Assembly (NCBI RefSeq): GCF_023721715.1
Contig: NZ_JAMDLG010000001.1
Location: forward strand, 1,119,889 to 1,183,888
Source: Parasegetibacter sp. NRK P23
GTDB taxonomy: Bacteria; Bacteroidota; Bacteroidia; Chitinophagales; Chitinophagaceae
DNA: 64,000 nt
Direction of reading: 5' to 3'
Each line of letters begins with the position of its first letter. Position 1 is the first letter of the stretch. Made by a program: the position numbers and the translations under genes. Below the pieces are notes generated by a model. It was given only the letters and a program-made list of their open reading frames with translations, made no database searches and was not told the origin of the DNA. This document shows, piece after piece, positions 18,073-26,711 of this stretch.

Positions 18073-18573
18073 ATGTTATCAAAAGCAATAGCGGAAGCGT
18101 TGAACAAACAGGTGCAGATGGAAGCTGAAAGTTCCCAGGCCTACCTGGCCATGGCTTCCTGGGCCGATATTCAACCCGGTTTAGATGGTGTGGCCGGCTT
18201 CTTTTTTCAACAGGCGGATGAAGAAAGAATGCACATGTTGAAACTGATGAAATTCATCAATGAAAGAGGCGGTTTTGCCGTTGTTCCGGCGCTGGAGCAG
18301 CCTATTCTTACCTACCAGTCCCTGATCCGTGTATTCCAGGAATTCCTGAAACATGAAGTGGCGGTGAGTGAAAGCATCAACGAACTGGTGCACCTATCGC
18401 TTGCCGAGAAAGATTACGCGACCCACAACTTCCTGCAGTGGTATGTAACGGAGCAGATGGAAGAAGAAAATACCGCGCGTATACTGAATGATAAGCTGGA
18501 ACTGATTGGAGAAGATAAGAGTGGCCTGTATTTGTTCGACAGAGATATTCTGGCATATAGAGGGAAGAAGTAA
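18073..18573 (+). CDS. ftnA: Non-haem ferritin
   Basis: A 166-residue four-helix iron-storage protein aligning well with E. coli FtnA. Ferroxidase residues are visible: Glu 17 and Tyr 24 in the first helix, and Glu 51 and His 54 in ADEERMHM. A later conserved Glu (EFLKHEVAVSE) and the QWYVTEQMEEE helix carrying the Gln/Glu ligands follow. Such proteins form 24-subunit cytosolic cages that oxidise and store iron. It is monocistronic and divergent from nrdB, whose product also needs iron. The start at 18073 matches family N-termini (MLSKAI). Confidence 0.95.
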   Translation: MLSKAIAEALNKQVQMEAESSQAYLAMASWADIQPGLDGVAGFFFQQADEERMHMLKLMKFINERGGFAVVPALEQPILTYQSLIRVFQEFLKHEVAVSESINELVHLSLAEKDYATHNFLQWYVTEQMEEENTARILNDKLELIGEDKSGLYLFDRDILAYRGKK

Positions 18574-18576
18574 CCC

Positions 18577-18708
18577 GATTTTGAATGATGGATTTTAAAT
18601 TTTGAATGCGGCTCCCTAATATTGTAAGCACTTTGGGTGATGCACAAAAAAATGGAACTCCGGGAATGCGGAGCTCCATTCAAAATTCATCATTCAAAAT
18701 TCAAAATC
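18577..18708. repeat. Imperfect inverted repeat between ferritin and ferredoxin genes
   Basis: Left arm 18577-18611 (GATTTTGAATGATGGATTTT...) is inverted at 18677-18708 (...ATTCATCATTCAAAATTC). The AT-rich arms lie directly next to the two convergent stop codons and enclose a terminator hairpin. Confidence 0.6.
18646..18678 (-). terminator. Terminator for the fnr-ferredoxin operon
   Basis: Leftward RNA pairs TGGAGCTCCG (18678-18669) with CGGAGTTCCA (18662-18653), one G-U pair, around a 6-base loop. A run of seven T follows. Confidence 0.75.
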
Positions 18709-18710
18709 TC

Positions 18711-19040
18711 TTACACCTCCTCCTCTTCCGCCAGCAGCTTAAAATAAGCCCCGTCCATGGCGGGATCCAGTTTCAGTTGGCAGGCCAGTCGGCTATCGTC
18801 ATCCGCATCGGGCAACGTATCCAGCATGTCCATTTCGGCGTCGCCTTTTTCGGGCAGTTTTTCAAGTCCGTGCACCACCTGCACATGACAGGTGCCGCAC
18901 ATGGCCATTCCGCCGCAGGCGGCCACGATGGCGTATTCTGAAGCTTTGAGGAACTCCATGAGGTTCAGCCCCATGTCGGTGGGCGCTTCCAGCGTTTGTA
19001 CATCGCCTTCCCTGTCCTCTACTGTGATCGTGATGTTCAT
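18711..19040 (-). CDS. 2Fe-2S ferredoxin, adrenodoxin type
   Basis: A 109-residue soluble electron carrier. Three cluster cysteines lie in ACGGMAMCGTCHV (C-x5-C-x2-C) and the fourth in SRLACQLKL, the spacing of adrenodoxin/Isc-type ferredoxins. The acidic stretch DAEMDMLDTLPDADDDSR is typical of the surface that docks reductases. The gene starts two bases after the stop of the ferredoxin reductase gene, so the pair forms an operon, and the reductase is the obvious electron donor. Confidence 0.92.
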   Translation of the reverse strand: MNITITVEDREGDVQTLEAPTDMGLNLMEFLKASEYAIVAACGGMAMCGTCHVQVVHGLEKLPEKGDAEMDMLDTLPDADDDSRLACQLKLDPAMDGAYFKLLAEEEEV

Positions 19041-19041
19041 G

Positions 19042-20046
19042 TTAAAAAGCGTTCACCCCGTTTACTGTGGTGTATTTGAAACTCAGCCGCTGATCGGGAT
19101 ATACATATTTAAAGGCACTTTGCGCCATCAGCGCGGCCTCATGGAAACCACAGAGGATGAGCTTGAGTTTGCCCGGATATGTATTGATGTCACCGATGGC
19201 GAAGATACCTTCTACGTTGGTAGAATAATCAAAAGTATTCACCGTAATGGCCGATTTTTCTACGTTCAGTCCCCAGTTCGCGATAGGACCCAGTTTCGGG
19301 CTCAATCCAAACAAGGGAATGAAGTAATCGGCCTGTATGGTGTTCAGGTTTTTAGCGTCGTCCTGCACCAGCACCGCGTTCAGCTTACCATTTCCTTCAA
19401 TCTTCACCACGTTGGCCTTCAGCACCAGGTTGATCCTTCCTTCTTTGGCCAGTTCAAACACTTTTTCAGCGGAATCGGGCGCGCCGCGGAAAGTCTCGCC
19501 CCTGTGTACCAGCGTCACCGACGCGGCCACATCAGCGAGGTAGTTGGTCCAGTCGAGGGCGGAATCTCCACCACCCGCCAGCACAATATTTTTGTTTCGG
19601 AACACTTCGGGATCTTTCACCATGTAAGCCACCCCTTTGCCTTCAAACTCCTCGAGTTGTTCAACGGCCGGTTTACGGGGCTCAAAACAGCCCAGTCCGG
19701 CTGCGATCACGATAACTTTACAGTGCACGGAAGTTTTATCGGAGGTGGTCACTATAAAAGAACCATCTTCCTGTTTCACTACTTCCTCCACTCTTTCGCC
19801 GAGGGTGAAAGTGGGCGCGAAGGGTTCAATCTGCTTCATCAGGTTGTCCACCAGTTCCTGGGCGAGTACGCCTGGAGAACCAGGGATATCGTAGATGGGC
19901 TTATGGGGATAAATCTCAGAAAGTTGCCCGCCCACCTGCGGCAGGGCATCCATCACATGGCAGCGCATTTTCAGCAGGCCGGCCTCAAACACAGCGAACA
20001 GGCCCACCGGACCCGCTCCTATTATGCAAATATCTGTCTGTATCAT
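19042..20046 (-). CDS. Ferredoxin-NADP reductase, thioredoxin-reductase-like
   Basis: A 334-residue flavoprotein. It opens with the FAD-binding Rossmann motif CIIGAGPVGLFAVFEAGL, then QVGGQLSEIYPHKPIYDIPG, which is characteristic of the TrxR-like FNR (YumC type) group. The NADP-binding motif is VLAGGGDSALDW near residue 155. The C-terminal part has the FAD motif GIFAIGDINTYPGK. The redox CxxC of thioredoxin reductase is absent, as expected for FNRs. It exchanges electrons between NADPH and ferredoxin. It is the first gene of an operon with the 2Fe-2S ferredoxin, preceded by a promoter element about 155 bases upstream. Confidence 0.93.
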   Translation of the reverse strand: MIQTDICIIGAGPVGLFAVFEAGLLKMRCHVMDALPQVGGQLSEIYPHKPIYDIPGSPGVLAQELVDNLMKQIEPFAPTFTLGERVEEVVKQEDGSFIVTTSDKTSVHCKVIVIAAGLGCFEPRKPAVEQLEEFEGKGVAYMVKDPEVFRNKNIVLAGGGDSALDWTNYLADVAASVTLVHRGETFRGAPDSAEKVFELAKEGRINLVLKANVVKIEGNGKLNAVLVQDDAKNLNTIQADYFIPLFGLSPKLGPIANWGLNVEKSAITVNTFDYSTNVEGIFAIGDINTYPGKLKLILCGFHEAALMAQSAFKYVYPDQRLSFKYTTVNGVNAF

Positions 20047-20202
20047 TTCTTCAGGTTAAAACATGTGCGGGCGCGTGAACACCCAAATTCGTTAAAAATG
20101 GCAGCAATTAAACAGATAATCAATCCCTTATGTTCAAAAGAGGGGAAGAATACCTCGCTTTAGACCAACATCTTTTCACGAAAGGAACGGTATAAAGTGC
20201 CG

Positions 20203-20210
20203 CAAAATTA
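20203..20210 (-). promoter_or_regulatory. Candidate promoter element for the fnr-ferredoxin operon
   Basis: TAATTTTG on the minus strand is an exact TAnnTTTG match 157 bases before the reductase ATG and 80 bases beyond the last glycosidase gene. It would allow expression independent of the glycan locus. Confidence 0.45.
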
Positions 20211-20290
20211 CTTTAGTTTCCCCGAACTTGTTTACGATAAGAGGAATTTTACCCGCCGGTGAAGATCATCATCACTGAAATGACCTGAAA

Positions 20291-21817
20291 TCAAGGTAAT
20301 GCAGCCGATTTATACAGGCCGAAACTGGCCAGGAAAAAACCTTTCCGGGACGAAAGGATGCGCAGCCTTACCTTACGGGCACTGATTTCGGGGAAACGAA
20401 GCAGCCGTTTGTAACCAACCGTGGTGCCCTCCGTTACTTTTTTCCAATCGCCATTTTCTTCATATTCCAGCACAAATCGCTCAATCCGCTGGCCGCGGGT
20501 AATTTGCTCCTGCAGCAGTAGTACATTAAAAGTCGTACTCTGGGGAAGCATCAGTTCAAGGGTCCCTGTTGTGTCTCCGGGAGCGGGACACCAACTGGTA
20601 TGCTCTTTTTTATCGAATACTTTTTTAGCGCCTTTCCCAGAGGAGGACAGTTTCGCCTCGGCAGCCAGGTTGTTGCTGAAGGTTTTTTGGATGATCGTGT
20701 TCCAGTCGCGGAGGTTTTTCACATCATTTTCGTGCAATAAACCCCGTTTATCCGGGGGGATATTCAACAGGAGCACCCCGTTTTTTCCTACGGAATGGTA
20801 GTAAATGTCTTCCAGCTTTTGGGGTGTTTTCACCTGGCTGTCCTCCTTTTCATGGTAGAACCAACCCGGGCGGATGGACACGTCGGTTTCCGCGGGGTAC
20901 CACACCAGCCCCTTCGCCTTTACAATTTTATCGCGGCTGCCGAGGTCATCGCCCATCATATCGCCGGTAGGCTTAAATGCGAGGCCCTGCTGTGAGTTCG
21001 CGGCGATGGATTCCTGGCTCAGGTTGTTCGTGGGCACCACGCTCCATTCTGTATCGCGGCCATAACCCGTTTCCGTACCTACCCAACGCACATCGGGTCC
21101 CATAATGGCAATCACCGCTTCAGGCTGCAATTTGCGGATCAGTTGGTACCAGCGTTCAAAATCATACACCTGTTTTTTACCGCTCGGTCCTTCGCCATTG
21201 GCGCCATCGAACCATACTTCGTCTACCTTCCCGTAGCGGGTGAGCAGCTCCGTGAGTTGTTCCACGAAGAAGTCGTTATAAGCGGGGGAGCCATAAACTT
21301 TGGCATTGCGGTCCCAGGGTGAGAGGTAAACACCGAACCCGATCTTTTCTTTTTTACAAGCCTCGGCCACTTCTTTCACCACATCACCGGCACCGTTTTT
21401 CCACGGACTGCTTTTCACAGAATGCGCCGTGGTGGCGGTGGGCCATAAACAGAAACCATCGTGGTGTTTTGCCGTAATAATCACTTGTTTTATGCCCGCG
21501 GCTTTGGCGGCTTTCACCCACTGGTGCGCATCCAGTTGCGTCGGGTTAAAAATACGTGGATCTTCCTTTCCATGTCCCCATTCCCTGCCGGTGAAGGTAT
21601 TCACCCCAAAATGAAAGAATGCGGTAAGCTCCAGGCGCTGCCAACGCAGTTGCCGTGGAGAAGGTGTAACAGCAACAGCTTTATCAATGATTTCCGCTTC
21701 CGTATCGCCCGGGGCGATTAATACATAATTGCTCCCCGTGTTTTTCTGCTGCGCGTTGCCCGTTAAAAAACCGGTGATGGCAATACCTGCAGCAAGCCAT
21801 AGTTTTTTCTTCATCAT
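20291..21817 (-). CDS. Alpha-L-fucosidase, GH29 (alpha-1,3/4 type)
   Basis: A 508-residue secreted enzyme with signal peptide ending GNAQ. The GH29 barrel shows FFHFGVNTF near residue 68, TAKHHDGFCLWPT near 115 and the nucleophile Asp 204 in DEVWFDGANGEG. The architecture (barrel, then a C-terminal F5/8-type-C-like beta domain from about residue 380) and these motifs resemble subfamily B enzymes, which prefer alpha-1,3/1,4-fucose as in Lewis structures. The subfamily call is from memory of the motifs. It is the last gene of the leftward glycan locus, separated from the GH92 gene by 127 bases with a terminator-like hairpin. Confidence 0.88.
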   Translation of the reverse strand: MMKKKLWLAAGIAITGFLTGNAQQKNTGSNYVLIAPGDTEAEIIDKAVAVTPSPRQLRWQRLELTAFFHFGVNTFTGREWGHGKEDPRIFNPTQLDAHQWVKAAKAAGIKQVIITAKHHDGFCLWPTATTAHSVKSSPWKNGAGDVVKEVAEACKKEKIGFGVYLSPWDRNAKVYGSPAYNDFFVEQLTELLTRYGKVDEVWFDGANGEGPSGKKQVYDFERWYQLIRKLQPEAVIAIMGPDVRWVGTETGYGRDTEWSVVPTNNLSQESIAANSQQGLAFKPTGDMMGDDLGSRDKIVKAKGLVWYPAETDVSIRPGWFYHEKEDSQVKTPQKLEDIYYHSVGKNGVLLLNIPPDKRGLLHENDVKNLRDWNTIIQKTFSNNLAAEAKLSSSGKGAKKVFDKKEHTSWCPAPGDTTGTLELMLPQSTTFNVLLLQEQITRGQRIERFVLEYEENGDWKKVTEGTTVGYKRLLRFPEISARKVRLRILSSRKGFFLASFGLYKSAALP

Positions 21818-21827
21818 CTTTCTCTAT

Positions 21828-21866
21828 AAAAACATCCGCCCCACGCCTATTCGTGGGAACGGATGT
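21828..21866 (-). terminator. Terminator-like hairpin between GH92 and GH29
   Basis: Leftward RNA pairs ACATCCG with CGGATGT and an inner CCCACG with CGTGGG, with a small internal loop, then TTTTATAG. It may attenuate readthrough into the last gene. A small palindrome CATGGAAAACCATG lies just beside it. Confidence 0.6.
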
Positions 21867-21944
21867 AAATTAAATTTTCATGGAAAACCATGCGCACCGG
21901 ACATTCGCAATGTAGTAAGTGATATACGCCCAAAACCTTTGCGC

Positions 21945-24209
21945 TCAGGGCCTGAACGATTTTGCCACACCCCAGGTGGCCGAAGGTTTCGCCCCCATTT
22001 CCACCACCATTGTACCCCCTTTCACCAGCTCACTGTGCCGGAAGAATGACTTCGCATAAGGAACACCGTTCCAGGTGACGCGCTGGATGTATTTGTTTTC
22101 CACTGAATTGTTCCTGACGATCAACCGGAACACCTTCCCGCCCTGCAATTTTAATTCAGCGCGGTTCACCACCGGGCTGCCAAAAACATATTCTCCCTTT
22201 GAAGGATGTACCGGGTAAAACCCAAGTGCTGAAAATATGTACCAGGCCGACATCTGCCCCACATCTTCGTTCCCGCAAATACCATCGGGCTTTGCCGTGT
22301 ACATCGAATCGAGGATATGCCGCACTTTATCCGCCGTCTTCCACGGTTGTCCCGCGTACATGTACAGGTAAGTAATGTGGTGACTGGGCTCGTTGCCATG
22401 CGCATACTGCCCGATCAGGCCGGAAATATCACTGGAAGCTTCCGCACCCATATCGCCCGATACAGTAAAAAGCGAATCCAGCTTTTTTACAAAACGCTCC
22501 TCCCCTCCCAGCAATCTGATCAAACCATCTACATCCTGCGGCGCGAGCCAGGTGTATTGCCAGGCATTTCCCTCACAAAAATCATCTTTGTTGTGTTTCG
22601 ACTCAAAGGGACTGAATGGCGTTCTCCACTCCGTATCCGTTATTTTCCCACGCATGAACCTGGTGCTTTCATCGTAATAACGGCGGTAATTTTCCGCCCG
22701 GGATTGCCAGTATTTAAACGCTTCGGTCCTGCCCATTTTCTTCGCCAGCAATGCAATGCCCGCATCCGCGATGGAATACTCCATTGCCATGGCCACCGAT
22801 TCATGCATACTGTCCGCGGGGATAAATCCATATTTCTTTACATACTGAATACCGCGTTCTCCTTTCATGGCGGAAGTGATCATGGCATTCAGCACTACTG
22901 AATCGGGTACACCGGCCAGTCCTTTCAATGTGGCATCCGCCAATACGGAGACCCCGCTGTAACCAGGCATTGTATTCGTTTCATTGCCCATCAGGTGCCA
23001 GATGGGTAATTTCCCCTGTTGTCTGTAAATCGCCAGCATAGACGCAACCATATCTTTCACCCTTTCCGGCTGAAAGATCGTATAGAGTGGATTTGCGGCA
23101 CGATAGGTATCCCACAGCGAAAAAGTAGTGAGGTTATTAAAGTTCGCCTTCCGGTAGATTTTATCATCCGTGCCCCGGTAATCCTTGTTGTGATCGTTGA
23201 ACAGGGATGGCGCGATCATTGTGTGGTATAAGGCGGTATAAAACGTTTTTTTACGGTCCTCGTTGTCCGTTTCAATATTGATCTTACCCAGTTCTTTGTT
23301 CCAGGCGGCGTCCGCTTTTTGTACTACCGCGTCAAAGTTCCAGTGGGGAATTTCCATCCGTATATTCATCAGCGCGTTTTCTTCACTTACCGGGGATATG
23401 CCCACTTTCACGAGTACCGTTTCACTTTTATCGGAAGCGAAGCCTACCACGGCTTTTACCCTTTGCGCCTTTAAAGAAGTACCCTCTTTCTGCTGAATGC
23501 TGTCGTACAACCGGATACCGGTGATGGGTTTGGAGAAAACGGCGGTAAAGAAGATTTTCTGAAAAGCCGCCCATCCCCTTGAATACCTGTAACCCGCTAT
23601 GGTACTATCGTTCACCTGGTGCAGATAGGTTTCCGCAGGATCATCCCATCCAATGCCCGCTTCAAGATCAATGATCACCGCTGACTCCGGAGAAGGCGGG
23701 AACACATATTTGTGGAAGCCCACCCTTTCAGACGCGGTGAGTGAAGCATGCACCCCGAAACGCGGTAAGAATACGGAATAATACCCAGGTCTTACCCGTT
23801 CGGTTTCACGCGAAAACACGGTGAAATAACCGTCCTCCATTTGCATCCCGGTACGTGACCGGCGCATAGACACCTGTTGGGTAACGGGCATCAGGAGAAT
23901 ATCGCCCAGGTCGCCGATACCTGTACCACTCAGATGGGTATGCGAAAACCCTGTAATGGTGGTATCCGAAATATGGTACCCAGAGCACCAGTCCCATCCT
24001 TCCGTGATGTTCACCGGACCCAGTTGCACCGCGCCAAACGGCACATTGGCCCCCAGGAACACATGGCCATGAAAGCCTGTTCCGATGTAAGGATCAACAT
24101 ACTTCGTAAAAGAGGGAGTGGGCTGAGGTTTCACCTGTGCCCCCGCGGGTGAAAAAAACAGGAGGGCACTGGTGAAAAAAGCGGCTGGTAGCAAGGCCTT
24201 TTTCATCAT
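21945..24209 (-). CDS. Alpha-mannosidase, GH92
   Basis: A 754-residue secreted enzyme with signal peptide ending PAGAQ. The N-terminal beta-sandwich starts YVDPYIGTGFHGHVFLGANV, with GAVQLGP and GFSHTHLSGTG. The helical catalytic domain has CEGNAWQYTW, where Glu 547 corresponds to the general acid, then HGNEPSHHITYLYMYAGQPW and GNEDVGQMSAWYIFSALGFY. GH92 enzymes are calcium-dependent exo-alpha-mannosidases active on N-glycans and mannans. Glu 648 stands where many members have Asp in GNDD, a detail from memory. The start overlaps the GH3 stop in ATGA, so the two are translationally coupled. Linkage preference cannot be read. Confidence 0.93.
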   Translation of the reverse strand: MMKKALLPAAFFTSALLFFSPAGAQVKPQPTPSFTKYVDPYIGTGFHGHVFLGANVPFGAVQLGPVNITEGWDWCSGYHISDTTITGFSHTHLSGTGIGDLGDILLMPVTQQVSMRRSRTGMQMEDGYFTVFSRETERVRPGYYSVFLPRFGVHASLTASERVGFHKYVFPPSPESAVIIDLEAGIGWDDPAETYLHQVNDSTIAGYRYSRGWAAFQKIFFTAVFSKPITGIRLYDSIQQKEGTSLKAQRVKAVVGFASDKSETVLVKVGISPVSEENALMNIRMEIPHWNFDAVVQKADAAWNKELGKINIETDNEDRKKTFYTALYHTMIAPSLFNDHNKDYRGTDDKIYRKANFNNLTTFSLWDTYRAANPLYTIFQPERVKDMVASMLAIYRQQGKLPIWHLMGNETNTMPGYSGVSVLADATLKGLAGVPDSVVLNAMITSAMKGERGIQYVKKYGFIPADSMHESVAMAMEYSIADAGIALLAKKMGRTEAFKYWQSRAENYRRYYDESTRFMRGKITDTEWRTPFSPFESKHNKDDFCEGNAWQYTWLAPQDVDGLIRLLGGEERFVKKLDSLFTVSGDMGAEASSDISGLIGQYAHGNEPSHHITYLYMYAGQPWKTADKVRHILDSMYTAKPDGICGNEDVGQMSAWYIFSALGFYPVHPSKGEYVFGSPVVNRAELKLQGGKVFRLIVRNNSVENKYIQRVTWNGVPYAKSFFRHSELVKGGTMVVEMGAKPSATWGVAKSFRP

Positions 24210-26356
24210 TTTCTTACAGTTGTTTTGGTTTTGAACGAGTGGGTCAGACGGGCATCTCTGGAATGCGCGCCAACCACAATATCGTAATTACCCGCGTATA
24301 ATACCCAGTTTTTATCCCATTTCATCAGTTCCGCGACAGGAATTTCATATTCAACTGTTTGTTTTCCTCCTTTTTGAACGGAAACTCTTTTAAATGCTTT
24401 GAGTTCACCCAATGGCATTCCATCCTTTTCAGGATAGCGGATGTACACCTGCGTTACTTCATCTCCATCATAATTCCCGGTATTGGTAATGGAAACGGAA
24501 AAGCGAAGCGTATCTTTTGCTGTAACAGTGGTTTGTGGTTTCTTTTCCCAATCGTATTGGAAACTGGTATAGCTTAACCCGTAGCCGAAGGGGTATTGCA
24601 CGTCGCCTTTGAAATAACGGTAGGTTCTGCCTTCCATTTTATAGCTGTCGTAAGCCGGTAGGTCGCTGAAAGATTTGTAGAAGGTAACGGGCAGTCTTCC
24701 CGAAGGAGATACCTTTCCAAAAAGCAGATCGGCGAGGGCATTGCCGCCTTGCTCCCCCGGATACCAGGCGAGCACGATGGCATCCGCATAAGGCTCTATC
24801 GCTGAAATATCCACGGCGCTGCCGGCTGTAACCACGGCGATGATGGGTTTATTGTGCTTTTTCCGCAACGCCTTCAGGAAGGCGATGTGCGCGGCGGGCA
24901 GACTAAGCGTTTTTTTATCGCCACCACTTTCCGCCAGGAAGGCGTCGCCTTCTTCCCCTTCCAGCACGGGCGTCAGTCCGATCACGGCGATGGTGAGGTC
25001 GCTTTCCCCTGCGGCCCAGATGCCACCGAAGCGCGTAGTATCCGTATAATCACTGCCCTGGTCGTATTGCACGGCAGTGGCGGGTCCTGCCGCGAGCGTG
25101 ATGCCTTCGGCGAAAGTGACCATGTTCCCCGACATGCCATGGTAGTTCGCCACCAGTGCATCCATGGAAGCGGCGTTAGCACCGACGACCATGATGGAAC
25201 CATATTTATCACGATTCAGAGGAAGCAGGTTAGCAGTATTTTTCAGCAATACCATACTTTGCTGCGCCATTGTTCTGGCCAGGCGCACATTGTGCGCGGT
25301 ATGCACGCTATCCGCCCCGAAAGCATCGTATTTACCGGTCTTCTTTCCATCATAAAACCCAAGCTTAAATTGTGTATGGAGAATCGGCGCCAACGCATTC
25401 GTGATTTCTTCTGCGGTCAACAATTTTCTTTCCACCGCCTTCATCAGATCGCTTTGCAGCAGACTGGAGCAATCGAGGTTAACCCCGGCTTTAATGGCGT
25501 CGGCGGCCACCTGCACCGGGTCGTTGGTTGTTTTGTGGAACTGGAAAATATCGTTGAGCGCGCCGCAATCGGTCACCACATGGCCTTTAAAGCGCCATTC
25601 CTGCTGTAAGATGTTTTTCAGTAATGTATTTCCCGTGCAACAGGGTTCGCCGTTCACCCTGTTGTACGCGCACATCACGGATTCCACGCCACCGTCCACG
25701 AGTTTTTTGAAGGCATACAAATAAGTTTCGCGGAGGTCCTTCTCATTGACGAGGGCATTGAAAGCATGACGCCCTTCTTCGGGACCACTGTGTACCGCGA
25801 AATGCTTGGCACAGGCGGCGGTTTTGAGGTGCAGCGGATCATTGCCCTGCATGCCCCTTACAAAAGCAAGACCCATGGTAGCGGTGAGAAAAGGATCTTC
25901 TCCATAAGTTTCCTGTCCGCGTCCCCAGCGGGGATCGCGGAAGATGTTGATGTTGGGGCTCCAGAATGTAAGTCCCATATACTGCAATCTTCTATCCATC
26001 GCGGTGGAAAGATTGTATTTGGCGCGGGCTTCGTTGGAAATGGCATCAGCGGCGCTTTCCAGGAGTTGATCGTTGAAAGTGGCCGCCATCGCGATGGCCT
26101 GGGGAAACACGGTAGCCTCCCCGGCACGGGCCACACCATGCAGCGCCTCGTTCCACCAGTTGTAGGCGGGAATATTCAATCGCGGAACAGGCTTACTGTT
26201 GAAGCCCAGCAACGATATTTTTTCTTCCAGCGTGAGCGCCTTCAGCAGCGATTGTACGCGGGTTTCAAGAGGAAGGGATGTGTTGGTGTGGTCCTGCGCA
26301 TTCAGGAGGACCGGCACCAGCAAACTCAACAGCAACTTCATTTTTCGTTTAAGCAT
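24206..26356 (-). CDS. Glycoside hydrolase family 3 (beta-xylosidase/glucosidase type)
   Basis: A secreted GH3 enzyme of about 716 residues with signal peptide (MLKRKMKLLLSLLVPVLLNAQ). The barrel shows NIPAYNWWNEALHGVAR and SPNINIFRDPRWGRGQETYG, typical of the xylosidase-like branch. The nucleophile is Asp 263 in VVTDCGAL. The alpha/beta sandwich holds EGEEGDAFL, and a C-terminal fibronectin-III-like domain ends the protein. The open frame continues upstream to 26593 through the tandem repeat block, but that 79-residue extension is repeat-derived and precedes the signal peptide, so 26356 (or 26341) is the start. Substrate could be beta-xylose, glucose or another beta sugar. Confidence 0.9.
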   Translation of the reverse strand: MLKRKMKLLLSLLVPVLLNAQDHTNTSLPLETRVQSLLKALTLEEKISLLGFNSKPVPRLNIPAYNWWNEALHGVARAGEATVFPQAIAMAATFNDQLLESAADAISNEARAKYNLSTAMDRRLQYMGLTFWSPNINIFRDPRWGRGQETYGEDPFLTATMGLAFVRGMQGNDPLHLKTAACAKHFAVHSGPEEGRHAFNALVNEKDLRETYLYAFKKLVDGGVESVMCAYNRVNGEPCCTGNTLLKNILQQEWRFKGHVVTDCGALNDIFQFHKTTNDPVQVAADAIKAGVNLDCSSLLQSDLMKAVERKLLTAEEITNALAPILHTQFKLGFYDGKKTGKYDAFGADSVHTAHNVRLARTMAQQSMVLLKNTANLLPLNRDKYGSIMVVGANAASMDALVANYHGMSGNMVTFAEGITLAAGPATAVQYDQGSDYTDTTRFGGIWAAGESDLTIAVIGLTPVLEGEEGDAFLAESGGDKKTLSLPAAHIAFLKALRKKHNKPIIAVVTAGSAVDISAIEPYADAIVLAWYPGEQGGNALADLLFGKVSPSGRLPVTFYKSFSDLPAYDSYKMEGRTYRYFKGDVQYPFGYGLSYTSFQYDWEKKPQTTVTAKDTLRFSVSITNTGNYDGDEVTQVYIRYPEKDGMPLGELKAFKRVSVQKGGKQTVEYEIPVAELMKWDKNWVLYAGNYDIVVGAHSRDARLTHSFKTKTTVRK

Positions 26357-26460
26357 AATCTTAATTTTGTTCCCAACTGCGAACCGCGCCCGGCATCTTC
26401 CCAAACATCCTCCCTGCCCGGCGCGGGAAGCAGTCTCATTATAAATTAATACCAACATCT

Positions 26461-26686
26461 TTAAACCCCGCACATTTTTAAGGAGTGAGGAGTAACCTCC
26501 GGGAGATTGCTTCCTGCGTCTGGTTCGCGGGGCGATGGGTTGGTAGAGCACTGGTTGGTGCGGGGGTGGGGTTAAACCCCGCACATTTTTCAAAGGAGTT
26601 CGGAGTAGCCTACGGGAGATTGCTTCCTGCGCCTGGTTCGCGGGGCGATGGGTTGGTAGAGCACTGGTTGGTGCGGGCGGGTTTGG
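26461..26686. repeat. Two tandem copies of a 113-base repeat
   Basis: Units begin TTAAACCCCGCACATTTTT at 26461 and 26572. They share GGGAGATTGCTTCCTGCG, CTGGTTCGCGGGGCGATGGG and TTGGTAGAGCACTGGTTGGT. The 355-base gap between the GH3 start and the GH29 stop holds only this block and its flanks; I see no gene. Confidence 0.8.
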
Positions 26687-26701
26687 GGGCCGCGAACCAG
26701 G
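26632..26701. repeat. Perfect 12-base inverted repeat
   Basis: CCTGGTTCGCGG (26632-26643) is exactly inverted as CCGCGAACCAGG (26690-26701). The 46-base loop is mostly repeat-unit sequence. It lies 11 bases beyond the GH29 stop and may fold in the operon mRNA. Confidence 0.6.
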
Positions 26702-26711
26702 GCAGTCGCAA

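Noticed and set aside
18892-20163. 423-codon rightward ORF
   Set aside because: It is antisense to the well-supported ferredoxin reductase and ferredoxin genes and shows no protein-family features.
26540-26570. tRNA-like stretch (TTGGTAGAGCACTGG) as a tRNA gene
   Set aside because: The 5' D-stem strand, anticodon arm, T-arm and acceptor stem cannot be paired around it; it is at most a fragment inside a repeat.
26357-26593. 79-residue N-terminal extension of the GH3 protein
   Set aside because: It translates tandem-repeat DNA and precedes a clear signal peptide.
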